Assembly (NCBI RefSeq): GCF_004353845.1
Contig: NZ_CP037864.1
Coordinates: forward strand, 1,302,001-1,366,000
From: Citrobacter arsenatis
GTDB lineage: Bacteria; Pseudomonadota; Gammaproteobacteria; Enterobacterales; Enterobacteriaceae
Reading direction: 5' to 3'
Length of the DNA stretch: 64,000 nucleotides
Positions 53,945-63,123 of the stretch are shown piece by piece. Both the position numbers and the translations under genes were made by a program. Below the pieces are notes generated by a model that did no database searches, was not told where the DNA came from, and saw nothing but the letters and a program-made list of their open reading frames with translations. Numbering within the stretch: position 1 is the stretch's first letter; every line of letters begins with the position of its first letter.

Positions 53945-54994
53945 TTATTGTGCAAAGGGATTCTTTGTTTCGTATGACTTGATATAGAGAGCATCGGAAA
54001 TCAGGTATTGATAAATATCGTCAACAATGTCGATGCCATGAACTGCAGCATTGCGTTGATTAATATCTTGATCCTGTCCGGGGTAATAAACCTGTTTAAA
54101 GCCAGGTGCAGGAGTGACGGTATTTAACTCTTGCATGGTTTGACTCAGGTGCTGACGAAATAATTGGCTGGAGGAGAAAAACTCGGGATTAATCACTAAA
54201 TGCAGTTGGCCTAAATTACGTCCAGCATGTAAATCTTCATACATTGAACTGACCTGACGACCAAACGGTAATCCTAATAGAATGCCGGATAACACATCGA
54301 TCATCATCATCAGGCCATAGCCTTTTGGTCCGGCGGCGGGTAGCAACGCATTGACAGCAAATGGATCGGAAGTCGGCGCGCCATTTTTATCGACAGCCCA
54401 GGTATCCGGGATCGGTTCGTTACGTGAGCGGGCATCCAGAACTTTGCCCCAGGCCTGCACCGTCGTCGCCATATCAAAGGTCATGATATCGTCGTCTACC
54501 CCTGGTGCGGCGAAGGCTAAGGGATTGGTACCGTAGTAAATATCCGCGCCGCCGAACGGTACGACCATCGGGTCGGACTGGCAAACGGAGAGGCCAATCA
54601 GGCCTGCGCGAGCGGCTTGTTGTACAAAGTAAGAAATGGCTCCGCTGTGTCCCATTCGGCTAATTCCGACAACGGCGACACCATTTTTTTTAGCAATCTC
54701 AATTGCATGCTCCATACCCATCTTGGCGGCGACTTGGCCAGCGGCATTATCGGCGTGCAAAATCGCTGAGCAGGGACCGGTATCTTCAAAACGAAATGTG
54801 GGTTCGCGGTTGGTGCCGCCTTTTGAAATGCGCTCGGCATAGTATTCAACGCGTACGGCGCCATGAGAGTGAATGCCTCTGGCATCGGCATACACCAATA
54901 CCTCGGCAACCGTTGCGGCGTGCTCACGTTTTAGTCCGGCCTTGCAAAGCTTATTCTCGATAAGCTGGTGGAGTGTTTCCCGACTGATTTTCAT
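53945..54994 (-). CDS. allD: Ureidoglycolate dehydrogenase AllD
   Basis: A 349-residue oxidoreductase of the LDH2/MDH2 family, equal to E. coli AllD. It oxidises (S)-ureidoglycolate to oxalurate with NAD. The catalytic His lies in GISRMGHSGAISYF (about residue 116), and GTNPLAFAAPG and the PAAGPKGYGLMMMIDVLSG loop fit the NAD-binding mode of this family. First gene of the allDCE operon, divergent from fdrA with a 316-base control region. Confidence 0.96.
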   Translation of the reverse strand: MKISRETLHQLIENKLCKAGLKREHAATVAEVLVYADARGIHSHGAVRVEYYAERISKGGTNREPTFRFEDTGPCSAILHADNAAGQVAAKMGMEHAIEIAKKNGVAVVGISRMGHSGAISYFVQQAARAGLIGLSVCQSDPMVVPFGGADIYYGTNPLAFAAPGVDDDIMTFDMATTVQAWGKVLDARSRNEPIPDTWAVDKNGAPTSDPFAVNALLPAAGPKGYGLMMMIDVLSGILLGLPFGRQVSSMYEDLHAGRNLGQLHLVINPEFFSSSQLFRQHLSQTMQELNTVTPAPGFKQVYYPGQDQDINQRNAAVHGIDIVDDIYQYLISDALYIKSYETKNPFAQ

Positions 54995-55310
54995 CTGTCT
55001 TCCTTTTTAACGACGGTGTGAAGCATGACTGCCGTTAACATACCGGGAATATAAATTGATTATGTGATCCAGACACACAAAAAAATATAGTTAGAATTTA
55101 TTTGATAATCAGTGCTGATTTGCCATTTCTTTTTAAATAAATAATGCCGTTAGAAAATAACATGTAATCCCCTGGTGGTTATTAAAATTCTTTTGCTAAT
55201 AAGTTGTATGTGATATCAGTCACTCTATTTGTGATTTTGGATATATACCTTGAATTCCACATTAACACTACTCGTGCAATTGCCATGGGTGCGATTATTA
55301 AGGGGCTGTT
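54995..55310. promoter_or_regulatory. Divergent allD / fdrA control region
   Basis: 316 AT-rich bases with no gene. At 55209-55224 TGTGATATCAGTCACT matches nine of ten key bases of a CRP site, about 90 bases before fdrA. TATGTGATCC...CACACAA near 55060-55080 is a weaker partner. In E. coli AllS acts in this gap, but I could not point to its exact site. No AllR palindrome is present. Confidence 0.6.
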
Positions 55311-56978
55311 ATGATTCACGCCTTTATTAAAAAAGGGTGTTTTCAGGACTCTGTCAGTTTAATGATTATTTCACGCAAGCTGAGTGAGTCCGAAAATGTA
55401 GACGATGTATCGGTCATGATGGGTACGCCAGCGAATAAATCATTGCTGGAAACGACCGGGTTTTGGCATGACGATTTTAATCAGGCGACGCCGAATGATA
55501 TTTGCGTGGCTATTCGTACTGAAACGGCTGATGAAAGTATTACCCAGGCCATTTTGCAGCAATTGGATGAGTCGTTGCAGCAGTTGGCGCAGGCAACCGG
55601 AGGGAGCCAAACGCTTCTGCAGGTCAGACGCTGGGAAAGCGCCTGTCAGAAACTGCCTGATGCGAATATGACGTTAATTTCTGTTGCTGGCGAATACGCG
55701 GCAGAGCTGGCGAGCCAGGCGCTGGATCGTAACCTGAACGTCATGATGTTCTCCGACAACGTCACGCTGGAAGATGAAATTAATCTAAAGCGCCGCGCAC
55801 AAGATAAAGGTCTGCTGGTGATGGGACCGGATTGTGGAACCGCCATGATCGCTGGTACGCCGCTGGCTTTTGCCAACGTGATGCCGGAAGGCAACATTGG
55901 TGTGATAGGCGCCTCGGGCACAGGGATCCAGGAACTCTGTTCACAGATAGCGCTGGCTGGGGAAGGCATCACTCACGCTATCGGCCTGGGCGGACGTGAT
56001 TTGAGCGCTGAGGTGGGCGGAATTAGCGCACTTACCGCGCTGGAGATGCTTGGTACCGATGATAAAAGTCAGGTGCTGGCTTTTGTGTCAAAACCACCGG
56101 CAGAAGCTGTTCGTCAGCGTATCGTCACGGCGATGAAAGCCACGGGAAAACCGGTTGTGGCCTTGTTTTTAGGTTACACCTGCAGAGCGCCCCGCGATGA
56201 GAACGTCTGGTTTGCATCGACGCTGGATGATGCGGCTCGTCTCGCTTGTTTGCTGGCGCGAGTCACGGCGCGACGCAGTGCGCTTACTGCTTCGGGAGAT
56301 GGCCTGATTCGGGGGCTCTATACCGGAGGTACGCTGGCTGCCGAAGCCGCGGGGCTGCTGGCCGCGCACCTGAACGTTGCTGCGGATGCACAGCATCATC
56401 ACGGCATGATGCTGGATGCCGCCGGGCACCAGATTATCGACCTGGGGGATGATTTTTACACCGTTGGGCGACCGCATCCGATGATCGACCCTGCTTTGCG
56501 TAATCAACTTATTACGGACCTGGGTTCACAGCCACAGGTGCGGGTGCTGCTGGTGGATGTCGTGATTGGCTACGGCGCGACGGCGGATCCGGCCACATCA
56601 CTGGTTCAGGCATGGCAAAAGGCATGTGACGCCCGAGATATCGAGCAACCGCTGTTTGCGATTGCGACGGTGACCGGTACCGAACACGATCCGCAGTGTC
56701 GTTCATTGCAAATTGCCACGCTGGAAGATGCTGGTATCGCCGTGGTGAGTTCACTGCCTGAGGCAACGCTGCTTGCCGCCGAACTGATTCGACCATCTCA
56801 ACCGTTATCTCATCAATCTGCACCTTCGCTACTGGAAAAAGTAGCGGTCATTAATGCCGGGTTACGCAGTTTTGCACTGGATTTACAGGCGGCAGAAAAG
56901 CCTGTGGTGCATTACCAGTGGGCGCCTGTCGCTGGCGGTAATAAAAAACTGGCTCGTTTATTAGAACGTTTGCAATAA
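55311..56978 (+). CDS. fdrA: FdrA (AllF), oxamate carbamoyltransferase component
   Basis: A 555-residue protein equal to E. coli FdrA, built like the succinyl-CoA synthetase superfamily. There is a CoA-binding-like Rossmann part (FANVMPEGNIGVIGASGTGIQEL, about residues 185-210) and a ligase-type part with GGRDLSAEVGGISALTALEML. In recent E. coli work FdrA, YlbE and YlbF (AllF, AllG, AllH) together form the transcarbamylase that turns oxalurate into oxamate and carbamoyl phosphate. First gene of a four-gene run. Confidence 0.92.
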   Translation: MIHAFIKKGCFQDSVSLMIISRKLSESENVDDVSVMMGTPANKSLLETTGFWHDDFNQATPNDICVAIRTETADESITQAILQQLDESLQQLAQATGGSQTLLQVRRWESACQKLPDANMTLISVAGEYAAELASQALDRNLNVMMFSDNVTLEDEINLKRRAQDKGLLVMGPDCGTAMIAGTPLAFANVMPEGNIGVIGASGTGIQELCSQIALAGEGITHAIGLGGRDLSAEVGGISALTALEMLGTDDKSQVLAFVSKPPAEAVRQRIVTAMKATGKPVVALFLGYTCRAPRDENVWFASTLDDAARLACLLARVTARRSALTASGDGLIRGLYTGGTLAAEAAGLLAAHLNVAADAQHHHGMMLDAAGHQIIDLGDDFYTVGRPHPMIDPALRNQLITDLGSQPQVRVLLVDVVIGYGATADPATSLVQAWQKACDARDIEQPLFAIATVTGTEHDPQCRSLQIATLEDAGIAVVSSLPEATLLAAELIRPSQPLSHQSAPSLLEKVAVINAGLRSFALDLQAAEKPVVHYQWAPVAGGNKKLARLLERLQ

Positions 56979-56987
56979 GGGGTTCCA

Positions 56988-58247
56988 ATGTTTACATCAG
57001 TGGCGCAAGCCAATGCTGCAGTAATCGAACAAATTCGTCGTGCGCGTCCGCACTGGCTGGATGTGCAACCTGCGTCCTCGTTAATCAGCGAACTCAATGA
57101 AGGAAAAACGCTGCTTCATGCGGGACCGCCAATGCGCTGGCAAGAGATGACCGGCCCGATGAAAGGGGCATGCATCGGTGCATGCCTGTTTGAAGGGTGG
57201 GCTGATAATGAAATGAGCGCACTGGCATTACTTGAGCAGGGAAAAGTCAATTTTGTACCTTGCCATCATGTTAATGCCGTGGGGCCTATGGGGGGGATCA
57301 CCTCTGCCAGCATGCCGATGCTGGTGGTGGAAAACATCACTGAAGGGAACCGGGCTTACTGCAATCTCAACGAAGGCATTGGCAAAGTGATGCGCTTTGG
57401 TGCCTACGGTGAGGATGTCCAGCAGCGTTTACGTTGGATGCGTGACGTTCTGATGCCGGTATTGAGCGCAGCGCTGGACTCTTTGGAGCAGGGTATTGAT
57501 CTGACCGCCATGATGGCGCAGGGCATAACGATGGGCGATGAGTTCCATCAACGCAACATTGCCTCTTCAGCCCTGCTGATGCGTACGCTGGCACCGCAAA
57601 TTGCGCGTCTGGAGCATGATAAACAGCAGATTGCTGAGGTGATGGATTTTCTCAGCGTAACCGACCAGTTTTTCCTCAACCTGGCGATGGCTTACTGCAA
57701 AGCGGCAATGGATGCCGGAGCACAGGTGCGTTCTGGCAGTATTGTGACGGCAATGACCCGTAATGGCGACATGTTCGGTATTCGCGTGAGCGGACTTGGC
57801 GATCGCTGGTTTACCGCGCCTGTTAACACACCGCAGGGGCTGTTCTTTACCGGTTTTTCACAGGAACAGGCTAACCCGGATATGGGCGATAGCGCTATCA
57901 CCGAAACCTTTGGTATCGGCGGCGCGGCGATGATCGCCGCACCTGGCGTGACGCGTTTTGTCGGTGCCGGAGGAATGGAAGCCGCGAAATCCGTATCCGA
58001 AGAGATGGCGGAAATCTATCTGGAGCGCAATATGCAACTGCAGATCCCCAGCTGGGATTTCCAGGGGGCCTGTCTGGGGCTCGATATCCGCCGCGTGGTC
58101 GAAACGGGGATTACGCCGCTTATTAATACCGGTATCGCCCATAAAGAGGCCGGTATTGGCCAGATTGGCGCGGGTACGGTCCGTGCGCCGCTGGCCTGTT
58201 TTGAGCTGGCTCTGGAAGCGCTGGCAGAAAGTATGGGCATTAGCTGA
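56988..58247 (+). CDS. ylbE: YlbE (AllG), oxamate carbamoyltransferase component
   Basis: A 419-residue DUF1116 protein, equal to the E. coli length. Conserved stretches include PHWLDVQPASSLI, FVPCHHVNAVGPMGGITSASM and the C-terminal KEAGIGQIGAGTVRAPLACFE. It needs FdrA and YlbF for oxalurate breakdown. It starts 9 bases after fdrA with AAGGGG; ylbF follows after 11 bases. Confidence 0.92.
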   Translation: MFTSVAQANAAVIEQIRRARPHWLDVQPASSLISELNEGKTLLHAGPPMRWQEMTGPMKGACIGACLFEGWADNEMSALALLEQGKVNFVPCHHVNAVGPMGGITSASMPMLVVENITEGNRAYCNLNEGIGKVMRFGAYGEDVQQRLRWMRDVLMPVLSAALDSLEQGIDLTAMMAQGITMGDEFHQRNIASSALLMRTLAPQIARLEHDKQQIAEVMDFLSVTDQFFLNLAMAYCKAAMDAGAQVRSGSIVTAMTRNGDMFGIRVSGLGDRWFTAPVNTPQGLFFTGFSQEQANPDMGDSAITETFGIGGAAMIAAPGVTRFVGAGGMEAAKSVSEEMAEIYLERNMQLQIPSWDFQGACLGLDIRRVVETGITPLINTGIAHKEAGIGQIGAGTVRAPLACFELALEALAESMGIS

Positions 58248-58258
58248 CAGAGGTGCGC

Positions 58259-59068
58259 ATGATGATCATTCATCCTCTGATGGGCAGCCAGCAGTCTCCG
58301 GATTTTCGCCAGTCCTGGCAATTGTCTGGCGTCTGGCGACGCTCAATTAACCTTGTCGCCGAAGGGGGCGCGCTGTTAACGCTACACCGCCAGGGAAGCG
58401 GCTTTAGCCCAGGGGGATGGGTGATCCGTGCACAGGATTTTGATGCGCTACGTGCGGCGTTAAGCGGTAGTGAAGCCCCCCTGGCTGTCCCTGGGGGGAT
58501 TGCTTTGGGACCGTATCTGCTATGCCAACCGCAGCGCCTTTGTTCATTGCAAATAACCTATCGCCCACGTGCCCCGCGCCTTGCATCTGCGTGGATGGAT
58601 CGCGGTGAGGAAACGGGATTGTTCGGACCGCTAATGCTGGCGGCAAACCTGCCTTTGTGCCCTGAACTACGCCAGTTTCGCCACTGCTTCTTCTCAGCGC
58701 TTGCCGGCTTGTCGACAGACTGGCGGCAGTGGTTAGGCAAGGGACCAGGTTTAACGCCCAGCCATGATGACACGTTGACCGGCATGCTGTTGGCTGCCTG
58801 GTATTTTGGCGCGTTGAATAAGGAGTCCGGCCTCCGTTTTTTTGATTATTCCGGCAACCTTGAACAGACAACGACCGTGGTTAGCGTGAGCTACTTGCGC
58901 TACGCGGCATTAGGGTACTTCGCTTCACCTTTACTCCACTTCACCCATGCCCTGCGTCGCCAGGAAAGGCTGGATGCGGCGATAAATTCGCTGCTGGCGC
59001 TTGGGCATACCTCCGGCGCAGACACCCTGTTGGGGTTCTGGATTGGACAACAAATCATAGAAGGATAG
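58259..59068 (+). CDS. ylbF: YlbF (AllH), oxamate carbamoyltransferase component
   Basis: A 269-residue DUF2877 protein (E. coli 271) and third subunit of the oxalurate carbamoyltransferase. Typical segments are RSINLVAEGGALLTLHRQG, QWLGKGPGLTPSHDDTLTGML and LGHTSGADTLLGF; the last two hold conserved Asp/His residues likely used in catalysis or phosphate binding. Starts at GTG 58253, ATG 58259 or ATG 58262 are possible; 58259 fits the E. coli start MTIIHPL, with AGAGG five bases upstream. Confidence 0.9.
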   Translation: MMIIHPLMGSQQSPDFRQSWQLSGVWRRSINLVAEGGALLTLHRQGSGFSPGGWVIRAQDFDALRAALSGSEAPLAVPGGIALGPYLLCQPQRLCSLQITYRPRAPRLASAWMDRGEETGLFGPLMLAANLPLCPELRQFRHCFFSALAGLSTDWRQWLGKGPGLTPSHDDTLTGMLLAAWYFGALNKESGLRFFDYSGNLEQTTTVVSVSYLRYAALGYFASPLLHFTHALRRQERLDAAINSLLALGHTSGADTLLGFWIGQQIIEG

Positions 59069-59071
59069 GGA

Positions 59072-59965
59072 ATGAAAACGCTGGTTGTTGCTCTCGGTGG
59101 CAACGCATTATTGCAGCGCGGCGAGGCGCTGACGGCAGAAAACCAATATCGTAATATCGCCAGCGCCGTGCCCGCTCTGGCGCGTCTGGCGCGCTCGTAC
59201 CGCCTGGCTATCGTACATGGCAACGGACCGCAGGTTGGCTTGCTATCGTTACAGAATCTTGCCTGGAAGGAGGTCGAGCCTTATCCATTAGATGTGCTGG
59301 TGGCTGAGACTCAGGGCATGATTGGTTATATGTTGGCCCAGAGTTTAACCGCTGAACCACAGATGCCACCGGTGACCACGGTGTTAACCCGGATTGTGGT
59401 GTCTGAGGACGATCCTGCGTTTATGGCACCGGAAAAATTTATCGGCCCGGTCTATTCGCCCGAAGAACAAACGCAACTGGAAGCGACCTACGGTTGGCAT
59501 ATGAAGCGTGACGGCAAATATCTGCGGCGTGTTGTCGCTTCGCCAGAACCTCGCCAGATCGTTGAAAGCGATGCCATTAAGCTCTTACTCAAAGAAGGGC
59601 ATGTGGTGATTTGCAGCGGCGGCGGCGGTGTACCCGTCACGGGTGAAGGATTAGGATCTGAAGCGGTTATTGATAAGGACCTGGCGGCTGCGCTGCTGGC
59701 CGAACAGATTGATGCCGACGGTTTGGTTATTCTTACCGATGCCGATGCGGTCTATGAAAACTGGGGGACGCCGGACCAGCGCGCGATTCGTCAGGCCTCT
59801 CCTGATGAGCTAGCGCCTTTTGCTAAAGCTGATGGTTCGATGGGACCAAAGGTAACTGCCGTCAGCGGATATGTGAAGCGACGTGGAAAACCGGCATGGA
59901 TTGGCGCGCTGTCACGTATTGAAGATACGCTGGCGGGCAAAGCCGGAACCTGTATCCGTCTGTAA
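59072..59965 (+). CDS. ybcF: Carbamate kinase AllK (YbcF)
   Basis: A 297-residue carbamate kinase, equal to E. coli YbcF. It converts carbamoyl phosphate and ADP to ATP, CO2 and ammonia, which gives the energy yield of oxalurate breakdown. Motifs are VALGGNALLQRGE at the N-terminus, HGNGPQVGLL, ICSGGGGVPV and the DKDLAAALLA/ILTDADAVYENWG core. It begins 3 bases after ylbF and closes the operon. Confidence 0.93.
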   Translation: MKTLVVALGGNALLQRGEALTAENQYRNIASAVPALARLARSYRLAIVHGNGPQVGLLSLQNLAWKEVEPYPLDVLVAETQGMIGYMLAQSLTAEPQMPPVTTVLTRIVVSEDDPAFMAPEKFIGPVYSPEEQTQLEATYGWHMKRDGKYLRRVVASPEPRQIVESDAIKLLLKEGHVVICSGGGGVPVTGEGLGSEAVIDKDLAAALLAEQIDADGLVILTDADAVYENWGTPDQRAIRQASPDELAPFAKADGSMGPKVTAVSGYVKRRGKPAWIGALSRIEDTLAGKAGTCIRL

Positions 59966-59996
59966 AAAAAACGGGGCGTGTATCAGCACGCCCCGT
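59963..59996 (-). terminator. Bidirectional-type terminator, best for purEK
   Basis: Stem ACGGGGCGTG / CACGCCCCGT with a 6-base loop. On the minus strand it is followed by eight T, so it ends purEK; the convergent ybcF transcript reads the hairpin without a T-run. Confidence 0.9.
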
Positions 59997-60002
59997 ATCT
60001 AC

Positions 60003-61070
60003 TTATTTCAATTTTGACTGCACCCAGATAATACCGCTGGCATATTCCGGCGGCAGCAGGGGGATAAGCGCTTCCAGCGTTGCGCTAAGGCGTGCGGTAT
60101 CGCTGTCGCTCAGGTTCAGGTGGCCCACCTTGCGGCCTTCACGCACTTCTTTGTCATACCAGTGCAGGTGCACCAGCGGCAGCTTCAGCCAGTCGTAGTT
60201 CAGGTCACTACCAATCAGGTTTACCATCACCGAAGGATTGTTCACCACCGGCGTCGGTAACGGCAGACCGGTAATGGCGCGCAGGTGCAGCTCAAACTGG
60301 CTGATGCTGGCGCCGTTTTGCGTCCAGTGCCCGCTGTTGTGCACGCGCGGAGCCAGTTCGTTAATCAGTAGTCCTTCCGGGGTGATGAAACACTCCATCG
60401 CCATAACCCCGACATAGCCCAGCTCCTGCATGATGGCAGAGAGCATCGCTTCGGCCTGTTCCTGCTGTCTGGCGTTAGCCTGCGGGAAGACCACGCTGGT
60501 GCGCAGAATACCGTCCTGGTGCAGGTTATGGGTCAGCGGGTAGAACACGGTGCTGCCGTCGTGCGCACGAGCGCCAACCAGCGAGACTTCACCGGAGAAA
60601 TTGATTCCCTGCTCAACGATGCACTCACCGTAGCAGTCGTCCGGCAGTTGTGCGGTCTCATTGGCGTGTAAACGCCACTGTCCACGGCCATCGTAGCCGC
60701 CGACGCGGCGTTTCACGATCGCCAACTCGCCCAGTTTGTCGAATACCGCAGACCATTCGCTTTTATCTGCCAGTAATTGCCACGGCGCAGTCGCCAGTCC
60801 GAGCTTGTCAAAAAGCTGCTTTTGCGTCAGGCGGTCGGCAATAATCGGGAAAACATCGCGGTTAACAAACGCCGGATGGCGCGCCAGTTCGCGGGTGAGC
60901 GACGTTTCCGGCCAACGCTCAATCTCAGCGGTGATCACGCTTTGCTGAAAAGGGACCGCCGCCGGTTCAGCGTCCAACCCGACGGGCCAGACCGCAATCC
61001 CCAGCGGTTCGCCGGCCTGGCGCAGCATGCGTCCTAGCTGACCGTTACCGAGTACGCAGACCTGCTTCAT
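60003..61070 (-). CDS. purK: N5-carboxyaminoimidazole ribonucleotide synthase PurK
   Basis: A 355-residue ATP-grasp enzyme, equal to E. coli PurK. It makes N5-CAIR from AIR, bicarbonate and ATP in purine synthesis. The N-terminal GNGQLGRMLRQAG loop, KRRVGGYDGRGQW and the metal/ATP segment NELAPRVHNSGHWT are present. Its start overlaps the purE stop by 4 bases. Confidence 0.97.
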   Translation of the reverse strand: MKQVCVLGNGQLGRMLRQAGEPLGIAVWPVGLDAEPAAVPFQQSVITAEIERWPETSLTRELARHPAFVNRDVFPIIADRLTQKQLFDKLGLATAPWQLLADKSEWSAVFDKLGELAIVKRRVGGYDGRGQWRLHANETAQLPDDCYGECIVEQGINFSGEVSLVGARAHDGSTVFYPLTHNLHQDGILRTSVVFPQANARQQEQAEAMLSAIMQELGYVGVMAMECFITPEGLLINELAPRVHNSGHWTQNGASISQFELHLRAITGLPLPTPVVNNPSVMVNLIGSDLNYDWLKLPLVHLHWYDKEVREGRKVGHLNLSDSDTARLSATLEALIPLLPPEYASGIIWVQSKLK

Positions 61071-61576
61071 GCGTCACCTCGCGGGTCAGGGTTCTCCAGT
61101 ACCTCATCAGTTTGCGCTTTGCGCCAGTCGTTCAGACGCTGGCGTAATGCTGTGTCGTGTGTTGCCAGAATTTGTGCTGCCAGCAGGGCGGCATTGGCTG
61201 CCCCCGCTTTGCCGATCGCCAGCGTACCGACCGGAATACCGCGCGGCATTTGGACAATAGAGTAGAGGCTATCTACGCCACTTAGCGCCGCGCTTTGCAC
61301 CGGGACGCCTAAAACAGGCACCAGCGTTTTCGCCGCAATCATACCAGGCAAATGTGCTGCGCCACCGGCACCAGCAATAATCACCTGATAGCCGTTCTCT
61401 TCAGCGCTTTCGGCGAAGCTGAACAGCTTATCTGGGGTGCGGTGGGCGGAGACGACTTCAACATGATGCGGAACGTTCAGGATTTCGAAGATTTCGGCGG
61501 CGAACTGCATGGTAGCCCAGTCGCTTTTGGACCCCATCACGATGGCGACACGCGCCGGATTATTGCGGGAAGACAT
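61067..61576 (-). CDS. purE: N5-carboxyaminoimidazole ribonucleotide mutase PurE
   Basis: A 169-residue class I PurE, equal to E. coli. It moves the carboxyl group of N5-CAIR to give CAIR. The active-site motif GSKSDW (15-20), His45 in SAHRTPD, and AGAGGAAHLPGM are all present. First gene of purEK, under a PurR-type operator. Downstream of this promoter the E. coli order breaks off and an AT-rich island begins. Confidence 0.97.
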   Translation of the reverse strand: MSSRNNPARVAIVMGSKSDWATMQFAAEIFEILNVPHHVEVVSAHRTPDKLFSFAESAEENGYQVIIAGAGGAAHLPGMIAAKTLVPVLGVPVQSAALSGVDSLYSIVQMPRGIPVGTLAIGKAGAANAALLAAQILATHDTALRQRLNDWRKAQTDEVLENPDPRGDA

Positions 61577-61647
61577 GCGTCTGAAAACTCCTGTGGTGCA
61601 CTACACTCGACTTTTGAGGCCACAGAGAATAGCATGTTTTAGCGTCA

Positions 61648-61663
61648 AGGAAAACGATTGCGC
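61648..61663 (-). promoter_or_regulatory. PurR operator of purEK
   Basis: On the minus strand GCGCAATCGTTTTCCT, 72 bases before the purE ATG, fits the PurR box (ACGCAAACGTTTTCGT) and its E. coli purEK version. Confidence 0.88.
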
Positions 61664-61682
61664 AGGAGAGAGGAACGCGTAG

Positions 61683-62466
61683 TTACCCCTCTTTATTTAG
61701 ACATAACGCAAAGGGTGATTGCAGGTTTGCGATTAACCACGCATTGCCTGACGGACTCAGGTACATTTGTCTACTTGTTTCTTTTTGAGCATAAAAGAAG
61801 CTATTTCTAAATAACTCATCGTTTGCGGTATCGCGCGCGTTCTTCATATACTCCACATTATAGATTGAAATCTCGTTTGGGGAGGCTCTTTCATAATCAA
61901 AGGCGGCCATTCGCGAGAGGGTTTGTACAGTGTTACCCGTTTTGATATTTCCTGATAATATTACCCTTCCACAGCGATCCTTACCCAGACGAAAGTTCAT
62001 TTCAATAGTAGAGATTATATGGGAACTAGATGATCGTAACGTATAATTGTCGCAAAGTTAATGTCTAAACCGGGTGTCTGGTACCGATTGCATATAAATC
62101 TGTAAGATGAGAATGCTAATGGCAATAATAGCATAAAGGGGGGCGGTCATTTTGTTTATATATGACTTACATGATCGCCCCAGAAACATTTTTTCTTCTC
62201 TGTAAGTGAAGTTGAATTTTTCTGAATGGTGTGGACTGGACTCGTTTCATAGTTAAGTAAAATATGTCGGGGTATTTTTTATGTCTGCGGTTCGGTTTTC
62301 GGGATGCCAGTATCTCTCTGTTAACATTATAATGCTCATTATTACAATAACTAACGATAGTATTGTGTATCTGAATTGCTGATGTGATGTTTATTGAGCC
62401 ATCCTCAATACGATATTTTATCCTCTTATCAATCAAATAAACCATTCCCGCTTCTCCGTGCCTCAT
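61683..62466 (-). pseudogene. Broken ToxR/CadC-like transmembrane regulator
   Basis: Three open pieces on one strand line up as one gene of about 260 codons. 62445-62167 starts MVYLIDKRIKYRIEDGSI, like the first strands of ToxR-type winged-helix proteins, with GGAG 8 bases before the ATG. 62150-62061 encodes a membrane helix (APLYAIIAISILILQIYM), in the +1 frame. 62057-61683 encodes a soluble C-terminal domain in the same frame as the helix. The breaks are one frameshift between 62167 and about 62238 and one TAA at 62058-62060; the DNA-binding part may carry more damage. DNA-binding domain, single helix and outside domain is the ToxR layout. The family call rests on this layout and a short N-terminal likeness. 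The 61683-62000 piece alone would give a 105-residue protein. Confidence 0.6.
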
Positions 62467-62774
62467 GGCGACATAATGGCTTAAACCACCTGCATTCCTC
62501 GTGCTGCTTTCATATCAGTATTGATGTCGGCATGATTGCACACTTAGATAGCCCTAACATTTAAGTGGTTTTATTGTTTGTATTTTAACTGCATTTAAGT
62601 TTATTCGTCTGTAAATAACAAAAACATCAATACAAGTATCTAGTTACGGCATTGGGTTGTTAGGATTAGTTGTATGTATAAGTGAGTAAGGACTGAACGG
62701 TTTTAGCTGAGGGTACGTCTCTAACGTTCACACTTCTCGCTACGCCTGAATTAATGCGTATAAGGAGCGACACC
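62467..62774. other. AT-rich intergenic stretch
   Basis: 308 bases between the divergent broken regulator and the LuxR-type gene. I see no gene, repeat or clear operator. AT content is clearly above the backbone, as expected of H-NS-silenced horizontally acquired DNA. Confidence 0.6.
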
Positions 62775-63029
62775 ATGACAATCACCAGACTACTCTGGAG
62801 AATAGCTCAGGTTTTTGATGGCCTCTTACAGAGCGTTTTTCTCATGATGACTGAAAAAGAGAAGCAGATTGCTCTTACAGTTGCACAGCATCCTAATATA
62901 TCAGTAGCGGCAATGTTTCTTAATGCGAATAACAAGGCGATTTATTCACGAGTGGGTGCGAGCGCCCGCAAACTCAATCTGCAACATGTTACTGAAGTCA
63001 GACAGTTTATCGGAATTGAAATGGCTTAA
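62775..63029 (+). CDS. Small LuxR-type HTH protein
   Basis: An 84-residue protein. Residues 26-80 (MTEKEKQIALTVAQHP...KAIYSRVGASARKLNLQ) follow the four-helix LuxR/GerE DNA-binding pattern, with KAIYSRV in the recognition-helix place. About 24 hydrophobic and basic residues precede it in place of a normal sensor domain. An ATG at 62754 is in frame, but ATG 62775 has a perfect AAGGAG 7 bases upstream. The gene points toward the adhesin gene 129 bases on and may regulate it. I do not recognise a named homologue. Confidence 0.65.
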   Translation: MTITRLLWRIAQVFDGLLQSVFLMMTEKEKQIALTVAQHPNISVAAMFLNANNKAIYSRVGASARKLNLQHVTEVRQFIGIEMA

Positions 63030-63123
63030 CTTATAATGTGTAAACAATGGTCGAATGTATCACGGCCATGCTGAGCAATTTTTAGATAAACGACGCAATT
63101 ACATCCTTTCTGTCAAGGAGGGG

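Noticed and set aside
55060..55080. Second CRP site in the allD/fdrA gap
   Set aside because: TGTGA is followed by CACAC at the wrong spacing and does not fit the consensus.
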